Assembly: GCF_001641265.1 (NCBI RefSeq) | Contig: NW_020167595.1 | Coordinates: forward strand, 1 to 11,242 | DNA from: Pseudogymnoascus destructans | Taxonomy: Eukaryota > Ascomycota > Leotiomycetes > Thelebolales > Thelebolaceae | Length of the DNA: 11,242 nt | Reading direction: 5' to 3' | Shown here: positions 1 to 7,306 of the stretch, in pieces | How the letters are laid out: every line of letters starts with the position of its first letter | Numbering within the stretch: position 1 is the stretch's first letter | Translations under genes and position numbers: made by a program | Notes under the pieces: model-generated | Database searches by the model: none | Told to the model about the DNA's origin: nothing | Seen by the model: only the letters and a program-made list of their open reading frames with translations

Positions 1-755
1 ACCTTCATCAGGTCTGATAGAGCGCAGCCACCGAGATGCTGCATGTTTGTTGGTGTGAAGACTTGCTGCGTACCGGATACTGTCTTTGGAGGTGATAGAT
101 CTGCGTCACCATCAAGCCAATCGCTGATGAAAGTTTGGTCAAACATGGCATTACTTGGGCTTTCCGTGCAACCCCCAAACGGAGTTCATATCAACATTTA
201 CGAAACCAGGGATTTGAAAGAGTGTCCTTTCCGGAAGAGTGCTTGATAGTCCTGTGTTTTCAACATTTGTACTTTCGAGACTCGTGCAATCGAGACCAGT
301 GCTTTCAAAGGCTGCACTACCAAGAGTGTCGTTCTCCAAATGAGTTGAGAGTGTCGCTGGCTCTGTTTCTGCAAGTGAGGCATCGGGATTTATTCGAGTA
401 TCCGATAGAATAGCGTCATGGTCAGGCTGCGCTTTTCTCATCTGCTCGCCGAGGCGTTGCTCGAGATTAGCTGCAGGAAGTCAGCTTCCATCGATCGTAT
501 GGACGCCTGAAATAGAGAAAATAGAGCGATTAGGAGATTTGAAGAAGCCGACTTACTAACGAGATTCTTAAGCGCTAACATCTGCCCTTTTCTTGGCCCT
601 CCGCGTGGCCACTTGTCGACATAACGGCACGTATTGCCGGAATCTTGGCAGGAGCCACATACAGGACGGACGCGATCACACCTGGCCTTCCGTCGCCGAC
701 AATCTTCGCATGCAAGGCCCGGTTGCTGGCGGTGACTTTGAATCGCCGTAGACAT
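1..755 (-). pseudogene. Zn2Cys6 transcription factor, 5' part, frame broken, truncated by window edge
   Basis: The ATG at 755-753 opens a fungal zinc-cluster regulator, a nuclear DNA-binding activator that usually recognises CGG-type triplets. Cysteines at residues 16, 19, 26, 33, 36 and 43 (CEDC, RRRKARC, VCGSC) form the binuclear cluster, followed by the basic linker PRGGPRKGQ typical of the family. A GT..AG intron follows at 560-507. Downstream the coding sense continues in other frames. A frame beginning near 480 gives NLEQRLGEQMRK, a coiled-coil-like stretch, and stays open to TAA at 153-151. A third frame, open from about 179 to position 1, gives MFDQTFISDWLDGD, an acidic region like activation segments. 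One missing base near 475 and one extra base (or two missing) within 157-188 would join all three. If the alternative 50-nt intron is used, an in-frame TGA at 483-481 interrupts the gene instead. The family assignment is secure; whether the gene is truly dead or mis-sequenced is open. The C-terminus lies outside the window. Confidence 0.8.
507..560 (-). other. intron in the Zn2Cys6 regulator gene
   Basis: On the minus strand the donor is GTTAGT at 560, with GTAAGT overlapping at 556. A branch-like CTAAT lies inside and the acceptor TTTCAG ends at 507. The 54-nt version is a multiple of three and leaves the frame unchanged, joining KNL to ASIRSMEADFLQ. The 50-nt version uses the stronger GTAAGT donor but runs into TGA at 483-481. 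Length and signals are normal for filamentous ascomycetes. Which donor is used cannot be decided here. Confidence 0.6.
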
Positions 756-1084
756 TTCGTACGGGGGCGAGGTTGAAATCGAAGTCTTTATCCTCTGGTT
801 CGAATAAAGAAGTTTGTGTTTTGGTGTTGGAGGACTACTTGTGTCTTATCGGCCCCTCGGCGATGCTCGATGACAATTGCGGTAGAATCTAAGATCGTAG
901 TGTTGGTGCAGTATACCGCAGTACTTTAGTTGCCAATGGAATACAAGGTAATGTTAAATGTTATCCACAGCAACGTCGATAACTAGGCCAGCGATATGAG
1001 GGAATATATCCTCGAGGCGAATGATACATCTGCTCCATTGCCAAAGACTAATCAGCATTTTAGGAATTATTCATCGTGTACGGA
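756..1084. other. non-coding upstream region of the regulator gene
   Basis: This stretch precedes the start codon of the minus-strand regulator and should include its promoter and 5' leader. I see no credible open frame, no RNA gene and no obvious TATA box in the right orientation. Confidence 0.5.
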
Positions 1085-1132
1085 GTATTGGCCCCTGTAT
1101 TGGCCCCTGTATTAACCCCTGTATTGGCCCGT
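1085..1132. repeat. 12-bp tandem repeat, four copies
   Basis: Four head-to-tail copies of GTATTGGCCCCT occur at 1085-1096, 1097-1108, 1109-1120 and 1121-1132. The third has AA for GG and the last has GT for CT at its end. It is a minisatellite-like tract in non-coding DNA with no recognised function. Confidence 0.9.
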
Positions 1133-1160
1133 CCTTACTGGCCTAGCACCTAAATTGATA

Positions 1161-1208
1161 ACCGCTATACAGCCGTTGTATGGCGGTCTTTTTGAACGAC
1201 CGCTATAC
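1161..1208. repeat. alternating inverted copies of ACCGCTATAC
   Basis: ACCGCTATAC occurs at 1161-1170 and again at 1199-1208. Between them an inverted, one-mismatch copy lies at 1178-1187 (GTATGGCGGT). The middle copy can pair with either neighbour; pairing with the right one gives an 11-bp stem (1178-1188 with 1198-1208) and a 9-nt loop. The repeated CCG/CGG triplets resemble zinc-cluster factor sites, but that is only a suggestion. Confidence 0.7.
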
Positions 1209-1604
1209 GACCTGTGTTTGAGGCCGACGACCGTGTAAGAACTGGGTTGGGCTAGACCGTCGGAAGAGCTGCCCGTAATCTATAGCTTATAGTGAAGACC
1301 GGCGTTTGAACCCCAACCGTAGTACCTACAATTGATGGGGTAAATCTGCTCGGTATTGCTATACAGCTCTAAACGTCAACATTACAATTAAATAACGTAT
1401 TTCACAAGCAAGTGAGCTATGAAAACACCAAAAATTGACCATTGCTACTACTACTACTACCCACCACATAATGACCCTATTCATTCCTAGCGCCTCTTCT
1501 TGGACCATATGTAACACTACTTCCTATCTAATAGGATGTATAGAGGTTTCTTGCATAAGGTTTAACTTAACAGAGGAGTGTTACAGCTACGGTAATGTGA
1601 CGTT
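1209..1604. other. non-coding, AT-rich stretch, nothing recognised
   Basis: There is no credible gene here. The frame open from 1435 to 1647 begins at a non-ATG codon, is threonine-rich by virtue of a CTA triplet run, and runs into the repeat below, so I read it as chance. Confidence 0.5.
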
Positions 1605-1680
1605 AGTTACAGGGCTAGCGGGGCTAGGCTCTAGTAACGTGAACTAAGAAGTTACAAGGCTAGCAGGGCTAGGCTGTAGC
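1605..1680. repeat. 46-bp-period direct repeat (two copies of about 29 bp)
   Basis: AGTTACAGGGCTAGCGGGGC and its continuation at 1605-1633 recur with a few mainly G/A changes at 1651-1679. A third, shorter echo (GACTAGGCTAGTGG) follows. This is low-complexity CTAG-rich sequence next to the foldback element, with no known function. Confidence 0.65.
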
Positions 1681-1727
1681 ATGACTAGGCTAGTGGATAG
1701 TTGTAGAAACTAGTGGATATTAGATAG

Positions 1728-1780
1728 TTGAGCTATCCATTAACTATCTAGATTATCTAGCTATCCATCAACTATCAGGA
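1728..1780. repeat. short direct and inverted ACTATC/GATAGT repeats
   Basis: The unit AGCTATCCAT(T/C)AACTATC occurs twice, near 1730-1747 and 1759-1776. It also pairs with GATAGTTGAGCTATCC just upstream. It forms the left shoulder of the foldback element, so the true outer end of that element may lie slightly left of the position I give. Confidence 0.55.
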
Positions 1781-1920
1781 CTATCTATGAGGCATGACAC
1801 TACTATATAAGTAGATAGTATTCCCTTAGATAGGAGCTTCGTGCTCAACTTAATATAGTATTCTTTATGATACTATAACGTGTTACTTAGAAAGCCTTTG
1901 TGTTTAATCCCCTGCCTCCT
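1776..1920. repeat. left arm of foldback element
   Basis: This arm includes CAGGACTATCTATGAGGCAT at the outside and CCCCTGCCTCCT at the inside. The complement of each is found in the right arm (GGATCTATAAGGCAT outside, AGGAGGCAGGGG inside). Confidence 0.8.
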
Positions 1921-1984
1921 CTATCAAGTCAACCTTACATAAGAAACCTCTGTGTCTTCTATCATTTTAGAAGTTAGTGTTATA

Positions 1985-2068
1985 AGGAGGCAGGGGATTA
2001 GACACGAAGGCTTCTAAGTAACATGCTATAGTATTATAAAGAATACTATATTAAGTTGAGTAAGAAGC
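1985..2068. repeat. right arm of foldback element, inner part
   Basis: This is the reverse complement of roughly 1837-1920, with about seven mismatches, mostly transitions, and one indel. It ends abruptly at GAAGC, where the retrotransposon begins. Confidence 0.8.
2064..2068. repeat. target-site duplication GAAGC, left copy
   Basis: Identical to 8603-8607 on the other side of the retrotransposon. Five bases is the usual duplication made by Ty3/gypsy integrases. Confidence 0.93.
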
Positions 2069-2083
2069 TGTAAGGAAGGCCAT

Positions 2084-2099
2084 CACGTGCCACCACGTG
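2084..2099. promoter_or_regulatory. paired CACGTG boxes in the 5' LTR
   Basis: Two perfect CACGTG palindromes (2084-2089 and 2094-2099) lie exactly 10 bp apart, one helical turn. CACGTG is the classical site of bHLH factors. The same pair is at 8384-8399 in the 3' LTR. The position about 60-70 bp upstream of the TATA-like box suits an upstream activating element; function is inferred. Confidence 0.6.
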
Positions 2100-2154
2100 A
2101 GGTCCCTTTCATAAGCGGCCCATAGGGCTCGGTAAAATAGGGCACAAGGTGCAT

Positions 2155-2163
2155 AGATAAAAG
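2155..2163 (+). promoter_or_regulatory. TATA-like box of the retrotransposon promoter
   Basis: AGATAAAAG lies about 30 bp upstream of CAGTCAATAG (2191-2200). Self-priming models require that sequence to be the 5' end of the RNA. The spacing supports a start near 2190. Confidence 0.5.
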
Positions 2164-2168
2164 GGGTT

Positions 2169-2191
2169 GGAGGCCTCAGAAGAAGGCCTCC
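2169..2191 (+). repeat. perfect 8-bp hairpin in the LTR
   Basis: GGAGGCCT (2169-2176) and AGGCCTCC (2184-2191) form a perfect stem with a 7-nt loop, ending exactly where the self-primer sequence starts. In the 3' LTR the missing G weakens the stem. Its role is unknown. Confidence 0.75.
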
Positions 2192-2307
2192 AGTCAATAG
2201 TCGATGTATCTACGTAGACCTATTGTGCTTACAGAATACGATACCTTCCTGCCTCCTGACCTGGTTCCCTGGACTCCCGTGAGACCTTAGGCTTACGCTT
2301 TACAATT

Positions 2308-2317
2308 CTATTGACTG
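2308..2317 (+). promoter_or_regulatory. primer-binding site, self-priming type
   Basis: CTATTGACTG, three bases after the 5' LTR, is the exact complement of CAGTCAATAG at 2191-2200 inside the LTR. No TGG-type tRNA 3'-end complement follows the LTR. In Tf1/sushi elements the first bases of the RNA fold back on such a site, are cleaved, and prime minus-strand DNA. The chromodomain integrase places this element in that group. Ten exact matches at the right two places make the call likely. Confidence 0.72.
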
Positions 2318-2344
2318 CACCCATATCCAGCCTACTGGGTCAGG

Positions 2345-2524
2345 ATGGCGAGTATGGAAAGAAGGATTACGCGTGCGACTTCTGGAGGAGCAACGCCAGC
2401 AACTGACGCCACTGAGCCAGCTCCAAGAACTACATCCGTAGAAGCTAGCCATTGGACGGCAGGCCAGGACGAGAGCATGGCCTCGAAGCTGGCAGACCTT
2501 CGGAAGCGGATGGACGAAGAGAGG
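2345..2524 (+). CDS. Gag-Pol polyprotein, Gag N-terminal segment
   Basis: ATG at 2345, 40 bases after the LTR, is the first good start (CAGGATGGCG). It reads MASMERRITRATSG and on to LADLRKRMDEER before running out of frame to a stop at 2552-2554. From about 2524 the sense continues one frame away as AYINTMEEALELFRR. One missing base in the G pair at 2523-2524 would join the two. The segment is charged and probably helical, as in other Gag N-termini. The ATG at 2452 in the other frame is not a credible start because the 24 residues after it are a shadow. Confidence 0.75.
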
Positions 2525-3631
2525 CCTACATCAACACGATGGAGGAAGCCCTAGAGCTTTTCCGAAGAACGCACGGCGACGACTACAACGCCTACCCTGA
2601 GGCGGTACGGGACTTCGCGAAGAAGCAAGCCCGGATTCAGGAAGAGAACCGTCGGAAAAGGCGACACCAAGATATTGAGGACGAGTGGGAAGGACCCCAA
2701 CAAGAGGAGGAGGCAGAGACTGCCTCTACCGTATCAATGGAGGTCACACCAGCCCAGAGGCCAATAGGAAGGGTCAAGGAACCTAAGGTATATAAGGGCG
2801 AATCCATCCGAGAGCTCAACGAGTTCATGGCCTCGATCCGCGCTATCTTCCGATACCAACCAAGGGTTTTTCCAACTGAGCAATCTAAGGTGGCCTTCGC
2901 TGCCCAATACTTGGAAGGACACCCTATGAAGGAATGGGATAACCGGTGCGCAACCCAAGGAGAAGGATACATAGATCCCTTGGATATCGCTGGGTTCGAA
3001 GAGTTTCTTCGGGACCTCCATGTCGACCCAGCCAACCGACAACGCATCGCGGCCTTGAAGTATAACGTCGCCCTACAACGGAAAGGGCAGAGCATCCGCA
3101 AGTTCGTGGCCTACCTTGAGGACCTCAAACGCGAGATGGAACCGTATACTGAATCGCAGAAGACTGTCCACCTTCTGACGAAGATTCACCCAGAGATGAG
3201 GCAGCGGCTCCTTGAAGGAGGGTACGCAGAGCGTTCCTCTACCCACAGGGACGCTATCGTTAATATCCTGGCGATGTTAGAAATGACAAACCAGTGGGTA
3301 ACAGAGAGAACTCCTACTGTTGACAAGTCCAACTCAAGGGAAGGAAGGAATACCTCCCAGGGCAGCTTTCCATTCCTAAAGGGCAACTCTGGCAGCCACA
3401 GGGCTCCCCAGCCCTCGGCCCAAGGAGAAAGAACACCCTTCTGGAATAGACACCGCCCACAAGACCAGCGGCCGAGAGGACAGGCCCCTACCCACAGTAG
3501 GGACGCTAGGCCAATCCCTAGCGGAATCAATTGTTATAACTGTGGCAAGGCGGGCCACCTCGCGAAGGAATGTCGAGGCCCACGCCAACACACAGGCCCA
3601 GGGGTGAGGAAATTGGACGCCTACACCCCCC
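2525..3631 (+). CDS. Gag (capsid and nucleocapsid), main part
   Basis: Gag packages element RNA into cytoplasmic virus-like particles. The capsid-type retrotransposon Gag domain spans about 2780-3230, with landmarks YKGESIRELNEFM, FAAQYLEGHPMKEW and FVAYLEDLKREM. A basic, serine/glycine/proline-rich linker follows. A CCHC zinc knuckle is at 3532-3573 (CYNCGKAGHLAKEC, C-x2-C-x4-H-x4-C), which binds RNA. The frame formally runs on to TAG at 3697-3699. The more protein-like reading after the six-C run at 3626-3631 is one frame over, pointing to a missing C. With that base present gag and pol form one continuous frame, as in Tf1, rather than two overlapping frames. Confidence 0.9.
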
Positions 3632-5066
3632 AAGAGGGAGTGACTCCCAGCAGAATCCCCAGAAGCCTACGGCGCAGCGTCGAATGGAGATCGAGGTAGA
3701 GGTGCAGGTAGGCCCGGATGGCACAAGGCAAAAGCCCTCCTCGACTCAGGATCTGACGCGTCCACCATCCACCCTCTGTTTGCCAAAGAGAAGGGTTTGG
3801 AGTGCCGGGATAGGGCACCGCCACGGGCAAGGGCAGTCGATGGAAAAGAGGTTGTGATATATGGAGCGGCCACCACCCAGGTCCGAGCTAGGGACCACTT
3901 TCAAAGGGAATGCGTGGTCGCCCAGACCCTCCTTTCCATGGACACCCCAGGAGTAGACGTCATCCTTGGGATGGATTGGATGACGCAGGTCAACCCCCAG
4001 ATCGACTGGCGCAAACAGACCTGGCGCCAGCCCTTCGATATTGCGAGAGCCGAGGTGGCGGATATTGAAGAATGGGAGGAAGGTGATACTGCCTTCGTCT
4101 TGGCCTTAAACACAGATGATAGAGCGCCTACCCAATGCCCGAAGGAATACGAGGACTATATCGACGTCTTCTCGGAGGAAAAGGCAGAAGAACTGCCAGA
4201 GCTGGGAAGGAAAACCCATGCCATCGATACTGGGCCCCAGGAACCACCGTATGGGCCAGTATATAACCTATCGGAAACGGAGCTGGCCACGCTCCGTAAA
4301 TACCTCGACGAGAGCGAGAAGAAGGGTTGGATCCGAAGGAGTGTAAGCCCTGCAGGCGCACCCATCCTATTCGTTCAGAAGAAGGACGGAAGCCTACGCC
4401 TCTGCGTAGACTACAGAGGCTTGAATAAGATTACCGTGAAGAATCGACACCCGCTGCCACTGATCACGGAGACCTTGGATCGGCTCCAAGGGTCGAGGTG
4501 CTTCACAAAGCTTGATATTAGGAACGCCTACCACCGCATCCGTATTCGCCCAGGCGACGAGTGGAAGACAGCGTTCCGTACTCGATACGGACACTTCGAG
4601 TACAGGGTGATGCCTTTTGGATTGGCTAACGCACCTGCAACGTTCCAAGCGTACATGAATGAGACCCTACAAGGGTTGGTTGACACCATATGTGTCGTAT
4701 ACCTTGATGATATCCTCATCTACTCCCAGAAGGAGGAGGAACACGCTGACCACGTACGAGAGGTCCTAGGACGCCTACGCGAGGCGAACCTATACGTGAA
4801 GCTCTCAAAGTGCGAGTTCAATGCCAAGAAGGTAAGCTTCCTTGGGTATATTGTCACAACGGAAGGGGTGGCTATGGAAAGCGACCGGGTTGCTGCAATC
4901 GCCGATTGGCCAATACCTAGGACCCATCGAGAGGTCCAGGTGTTCCTCGGCTTTGCCAACTTTTACCGGCGCTTTGTAAAGCAATACTCCTCCGTGGTGG
5001 CCCCAATGACAGGCCTTATGAAAGGGGCAAAGGCAGGCAAGCAGACAGGCCCGTTCGTGTGGGGGA
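3632..5066 (+). CDS. Pol: aspartic protease and reverse transcriptase
   Basis: The stretch 3632-3730 reads in frame 3 (SQQNPQKPTAQRRMEIEVEV), then continues in frame 2 after the A-run at 3730-3733. The protease active-site motif DSGS is at 3743-3754 within LLDSGSDASTIHPLF, and the GVDVILGMDWM flap/C-terminal motif lies near 3950-3985. Reverse transcriptase spans about 4260-4960: WIRRSVSPAGAPILFVQKKD, LRLCVDYRGLNKIT, the first catalytic Asp in LDIRNAYH at 4514-4516, MPFGLANAPATFQ, the catalytic YLDD at 4700-4711, and the thumb/connection up to FLGFANFYRRF. All key residues are present. The protein copies element RNA into DNA inside the particle. The segment ends in a five-G run (5061-5065), after which the frame changes by one missing base. 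Confidence 0.95.
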
Positions 5067-6054
5067 GGAACAGCAAAGCGCCTTCGGCCAGTTGAAGAAG
5101 GCCTTCACTACAGCCCCCACACTGGTCCATTTCGACCCATGCCGTAGAATCAGGCTCGAGACGGACTCGTCAGGCTTTGCGCTCACTGCGAACCTGTCTC
5201 AATTAGTGGAAGGAACTAAGCCAGAAGAGAAGGGCGAATGGCACCCAGTTGCCTTTTTCAGCAAAAAGCTAGATCCAGCAGAGCTGAACTATGAAGTCCA
5301 CGACCAGGAACTCCTGGTGATCGTGAAGTCCTTCGAGCAGTGGAGACACTACCTCGAAGGAAGCCAGTACCCAATTGAGGTCCTAACAGATCACAACAAT
5401 CTGAAGTATTTTATGGAAACCACCGCCCTCACAAGGAGGCAATCGCGGTGGGTGCAGGCGTTATCAGCCTATGATTTCCACATCTCCTATCGAGCGGGAA
5501 AAACAAACCCAGCAGATGGTCCATCTAGGAGACCAGACTATGAGGGTGAAAAGGGTAGCCAGAATGTGATGCTACCGACCCTTAAGAACAAGCTCCGAGA
5601 AGCCATGCAGGCAGGAGGTATCCCGCAGATAAGTCGGACGATAACAAGCCAAGAAGGCTTTCAGATAGGAGAACCTAACCTACAGCGTAGGAAGGCAAAC
5701 GCTAGCAGCGTAAGACTGGGCGATGACCATAGTAAGGACACCAAGAGTCCAGGTCTCGTTGTCCCTCGGGTTGCAGTAGCTGCTGTAGCCAAGGGAGAGA
5801 GCGCCTATAGTGCTGCGTCTGAACCCCTAATAGACTTGATCAAAACCCTCCAGGCGACTGACGAGTTAGCTGTTAAAAGGGCCAAGGATATTGGGTTGGC
5901 GCGAGCAAAGGGCTCTTCAGATTGGAGAGTAGACGATGCAGGCATCCTACGCTTCAAGGGAGCGGTATATGTACCTCCCAACCAGGCAGTGCGGATGGAA
6001 ATTTTCAAGATTTGCCATGACGACCCACTAGCCGGGCATTTTGGATATAAGAAA
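5065..6054 (+). CDS. Pol: RNase H and linker to integrase
   Basis: Picks up from GEEQQSAFGQLKKAF after the G-run. Ribonuclease H removes RNA from the RNA-DNA hybrid. Its acidic residues are all visible: D in RLETDSSGFALTA, E in HDQELLVIVKSF, D in VLTDHNNLKYF and D in NPADGPSRR. A less conserved linker, about 5530-5900, separates it from integrase. The segment ends with the first part of the integrase zinc-binding domain (ICHDDPLAGHFG, two His). The frame stops at TGA 6064-6066. A missing A in the A-run at 6052-6054 accounts for it, since the other frame continues as ELIQRKYYWPGL. Confidence 0.93.
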
Positions 6055-6265
6055 CCCAAGAGTTGATCCAACGCAAATACTACTGGCCTGGCCTCAGCGA
6101 GGAAACCAGGGAGTACGTACGGGGCTGCGATAGATGCCAGCGCATCAAGCCCGTGCAGCATAGGCCATATGGTGAAATGCAGGCCTTAAGAATGCCCTCG
6201 AAACCATTTGAATCCATAAGTATGGACTTTATCACGGATCTGCCCCCAAGCGTAGGGCGGATCAA
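6055..6265 (+). CDS. Pol: integrase zinc-binding domain and start of catalytic core
   Basis: Reads LIQRKYYWPGLSEETREYV, then CDRCQR, the two cysteines that complete the HHCC zinc-binding domain begun upstream. It continues into the core with MDFITDLPPS, whose Asp is the first of the DDE triad. The frame closes at TGA 6291-6293. One missing base, most simply in the AA at 6264-6265, would rejoin it to the following segment (SDSILVIVDRYTK). Confidence 0.92.
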
Positions 6266-7306
6266 GGCAAGGCTTCAGACTCCATCCTTGTGATTGTTGA
6301 TCGTTATACTAAGGTGTCCAAATATATACCCTGTAGGAAAACCATCACGGCCCCAGAGCTGTCGCGCCTCTTCCTTGCGTTCTGGGTAAAGGACTTTGGA
6401 ATCCCAGCCGAAATAATCACGGATCGAGGGAGTGTGTTCACCTGTCACTTCTGGTCAGCGTTCTGTTTTCACCTCAAAGTAAGGCGTAACCTATCGACCG
6501 CTTTCCACCCTCAATCCGACGGCCAGACCGAGAGGCAGAATCAGAATATCGAAGCCTACTTGCGGATTCACTGTAATCAACACCAAGACAACTGGGTGGA
6601 ACTCCTCCACTTCGCGGAATTGACCTACAATAACGCCTTCCACGATTCCATCCAGATGTCGCCAAACCAGGCCCGATACGGCATCAATATAGACCTAAGA
6701 CAAGGGATCGAGGACGACCCCACCAGAAGGGAAGTGCCAGTCGCGAAAGATCGCATCAACCTGATCCTAGAATTGCGACAGGAGCTCGAAGAGGCGTGGA
6801 AACAGACGAAGGAAGCCCAAATACGAGGCTACAACAAGCTGCACAAGCCAATGCAGTACGTGGTAGGAGAGAAAGTATGGCTTTCGGCCAAGAATATCAG
6901 AACCACCCAGCCAAGTAGGAAGCTTGGGCACTGCTGGCTTGGCCCGTATGAGATCACCCAGCGCATCGGTAAGCAGGCTTACCAGTTGAAGCTACCGCCA
7001 AGGTATAAGGCGATCCACAACGTGTTCCACGTGTCCTTACTAGAAAGGTATTGGAAAAACACAGAGGAACCCAACCCTCCACCTAGCCAAGAAATTGTGG
7101 ACGGTGAGGAAGAATACCAAGTAGAAGCGGTCCTAGACCACAGGATAATCAAACGAGGCAGGGGCCAGAGAGAGGAGTACCTTATTAGATGGGCTGGTTA
7201 TACAGCCGCAGACGACCAATGGGTGCCAAAACATGATGTAGGGCTATCGTTAATCGAGGCATATCACAGGAAGCAAGCACAAGGAAGCAAGGATGGGACA
7301 ACGTAA
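6266..7306 (+). CDS. Pol: integrase core, GPY/F module and chromodomain
   Basis: Integrase inserts the DNA copy into the genome. The second Asp is in IITDRGSVF and the Glu in DGQTERQNQN, with 35 residues between them (DD35E). The GPY/F module follows (HCWLGPYEI, then VFHVSLLERYW). At the C-terminus is a chromodomain of about 55 residues: EYQVEAVLDHR, YLIRWAGY, DDQWVPKHD, with Tyr and two Trp at aromatic-cage positions. Chromodomains of this group bind histone H3 methyl-lysine marks and steer integration to chromatin. The stop is TAA at 7304-7306. Its 3' end is overlapped by the open frame of the antisense gene. Confidence 0.95.
   Translation, partial: GKASDSILVIVDRYTKVSKYIPCRKTITAPELSRLFLAFWVKDFGIPAEIITDRGSVFTCHFWSAFCFHLKVRRNLSTAFHPQSDGQTERQNQNIEAYLRIHCNQHQDNWVELLHFAELTYNNAFHDSIQMSPNQARYGINIDLRQGIEDDPTRREVPVAKDRINLILELRQELEEAWKQTKEAQIRGYNKLHKPMQYVVGEKVWLSAKNIRTTQPSRKLGHCWLGPYEITQRIGKQAYQLKLPPRYKAIHNVFHVSLLERYWKNTEEPNPPPSQEIVDGEEEYQVEAVLDHRIIKRGRGQREEYLIRWAGYTAADDQWVPKHDVGLSLIEAYHRKQAQGSKDGTT

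Larger units (their letters stand above)
2069..2304 (+). repeat. 5' LTR (236 bp)
   Basis: Starts TGTAAGGAAGGC and ends TTACGCTTTACA. It matches the 3' LTR throughout except for one extra G in AAGGCC (2184-2188) and one extra C in TTCCCTGG. It carries paired CACGTG boxes, an AT-rich TATA-like box and the inferred transcript start. Confidence 0.97.

Noticed and set aside
1085..1132. CRISPR-like array
   Set aside because: The 12-bp units are adjacent with no spacers, and the context is eukaryotic.
1435..1647. 70-residue open frame on the plus strand
   Set aside because: It starts at a non-ATG codon, its Thr run comes from a CTA triplet stretch, and it ends in a tandem repeat; no domain.
2452..2524. 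ATG at 2452 as the start of gag
   Set aside because: The first 24 residues in that frame are a shadow; the earlier ATG at 2345 gives a better N-terminus joining by a one-base change.
3570..3857. 95-residue frame overlapping gag and protease
   Set aside because: Only its middle (3632-3730) is real Pol sequence; the ends are out-of-frame readings of gag and protease.
5059..6293. Programmed frameshifting within pol
   Set aside because: Shifts inside RT/RNase H and inside integrase have no known counterpart, and all breaks are explained by one missing base.
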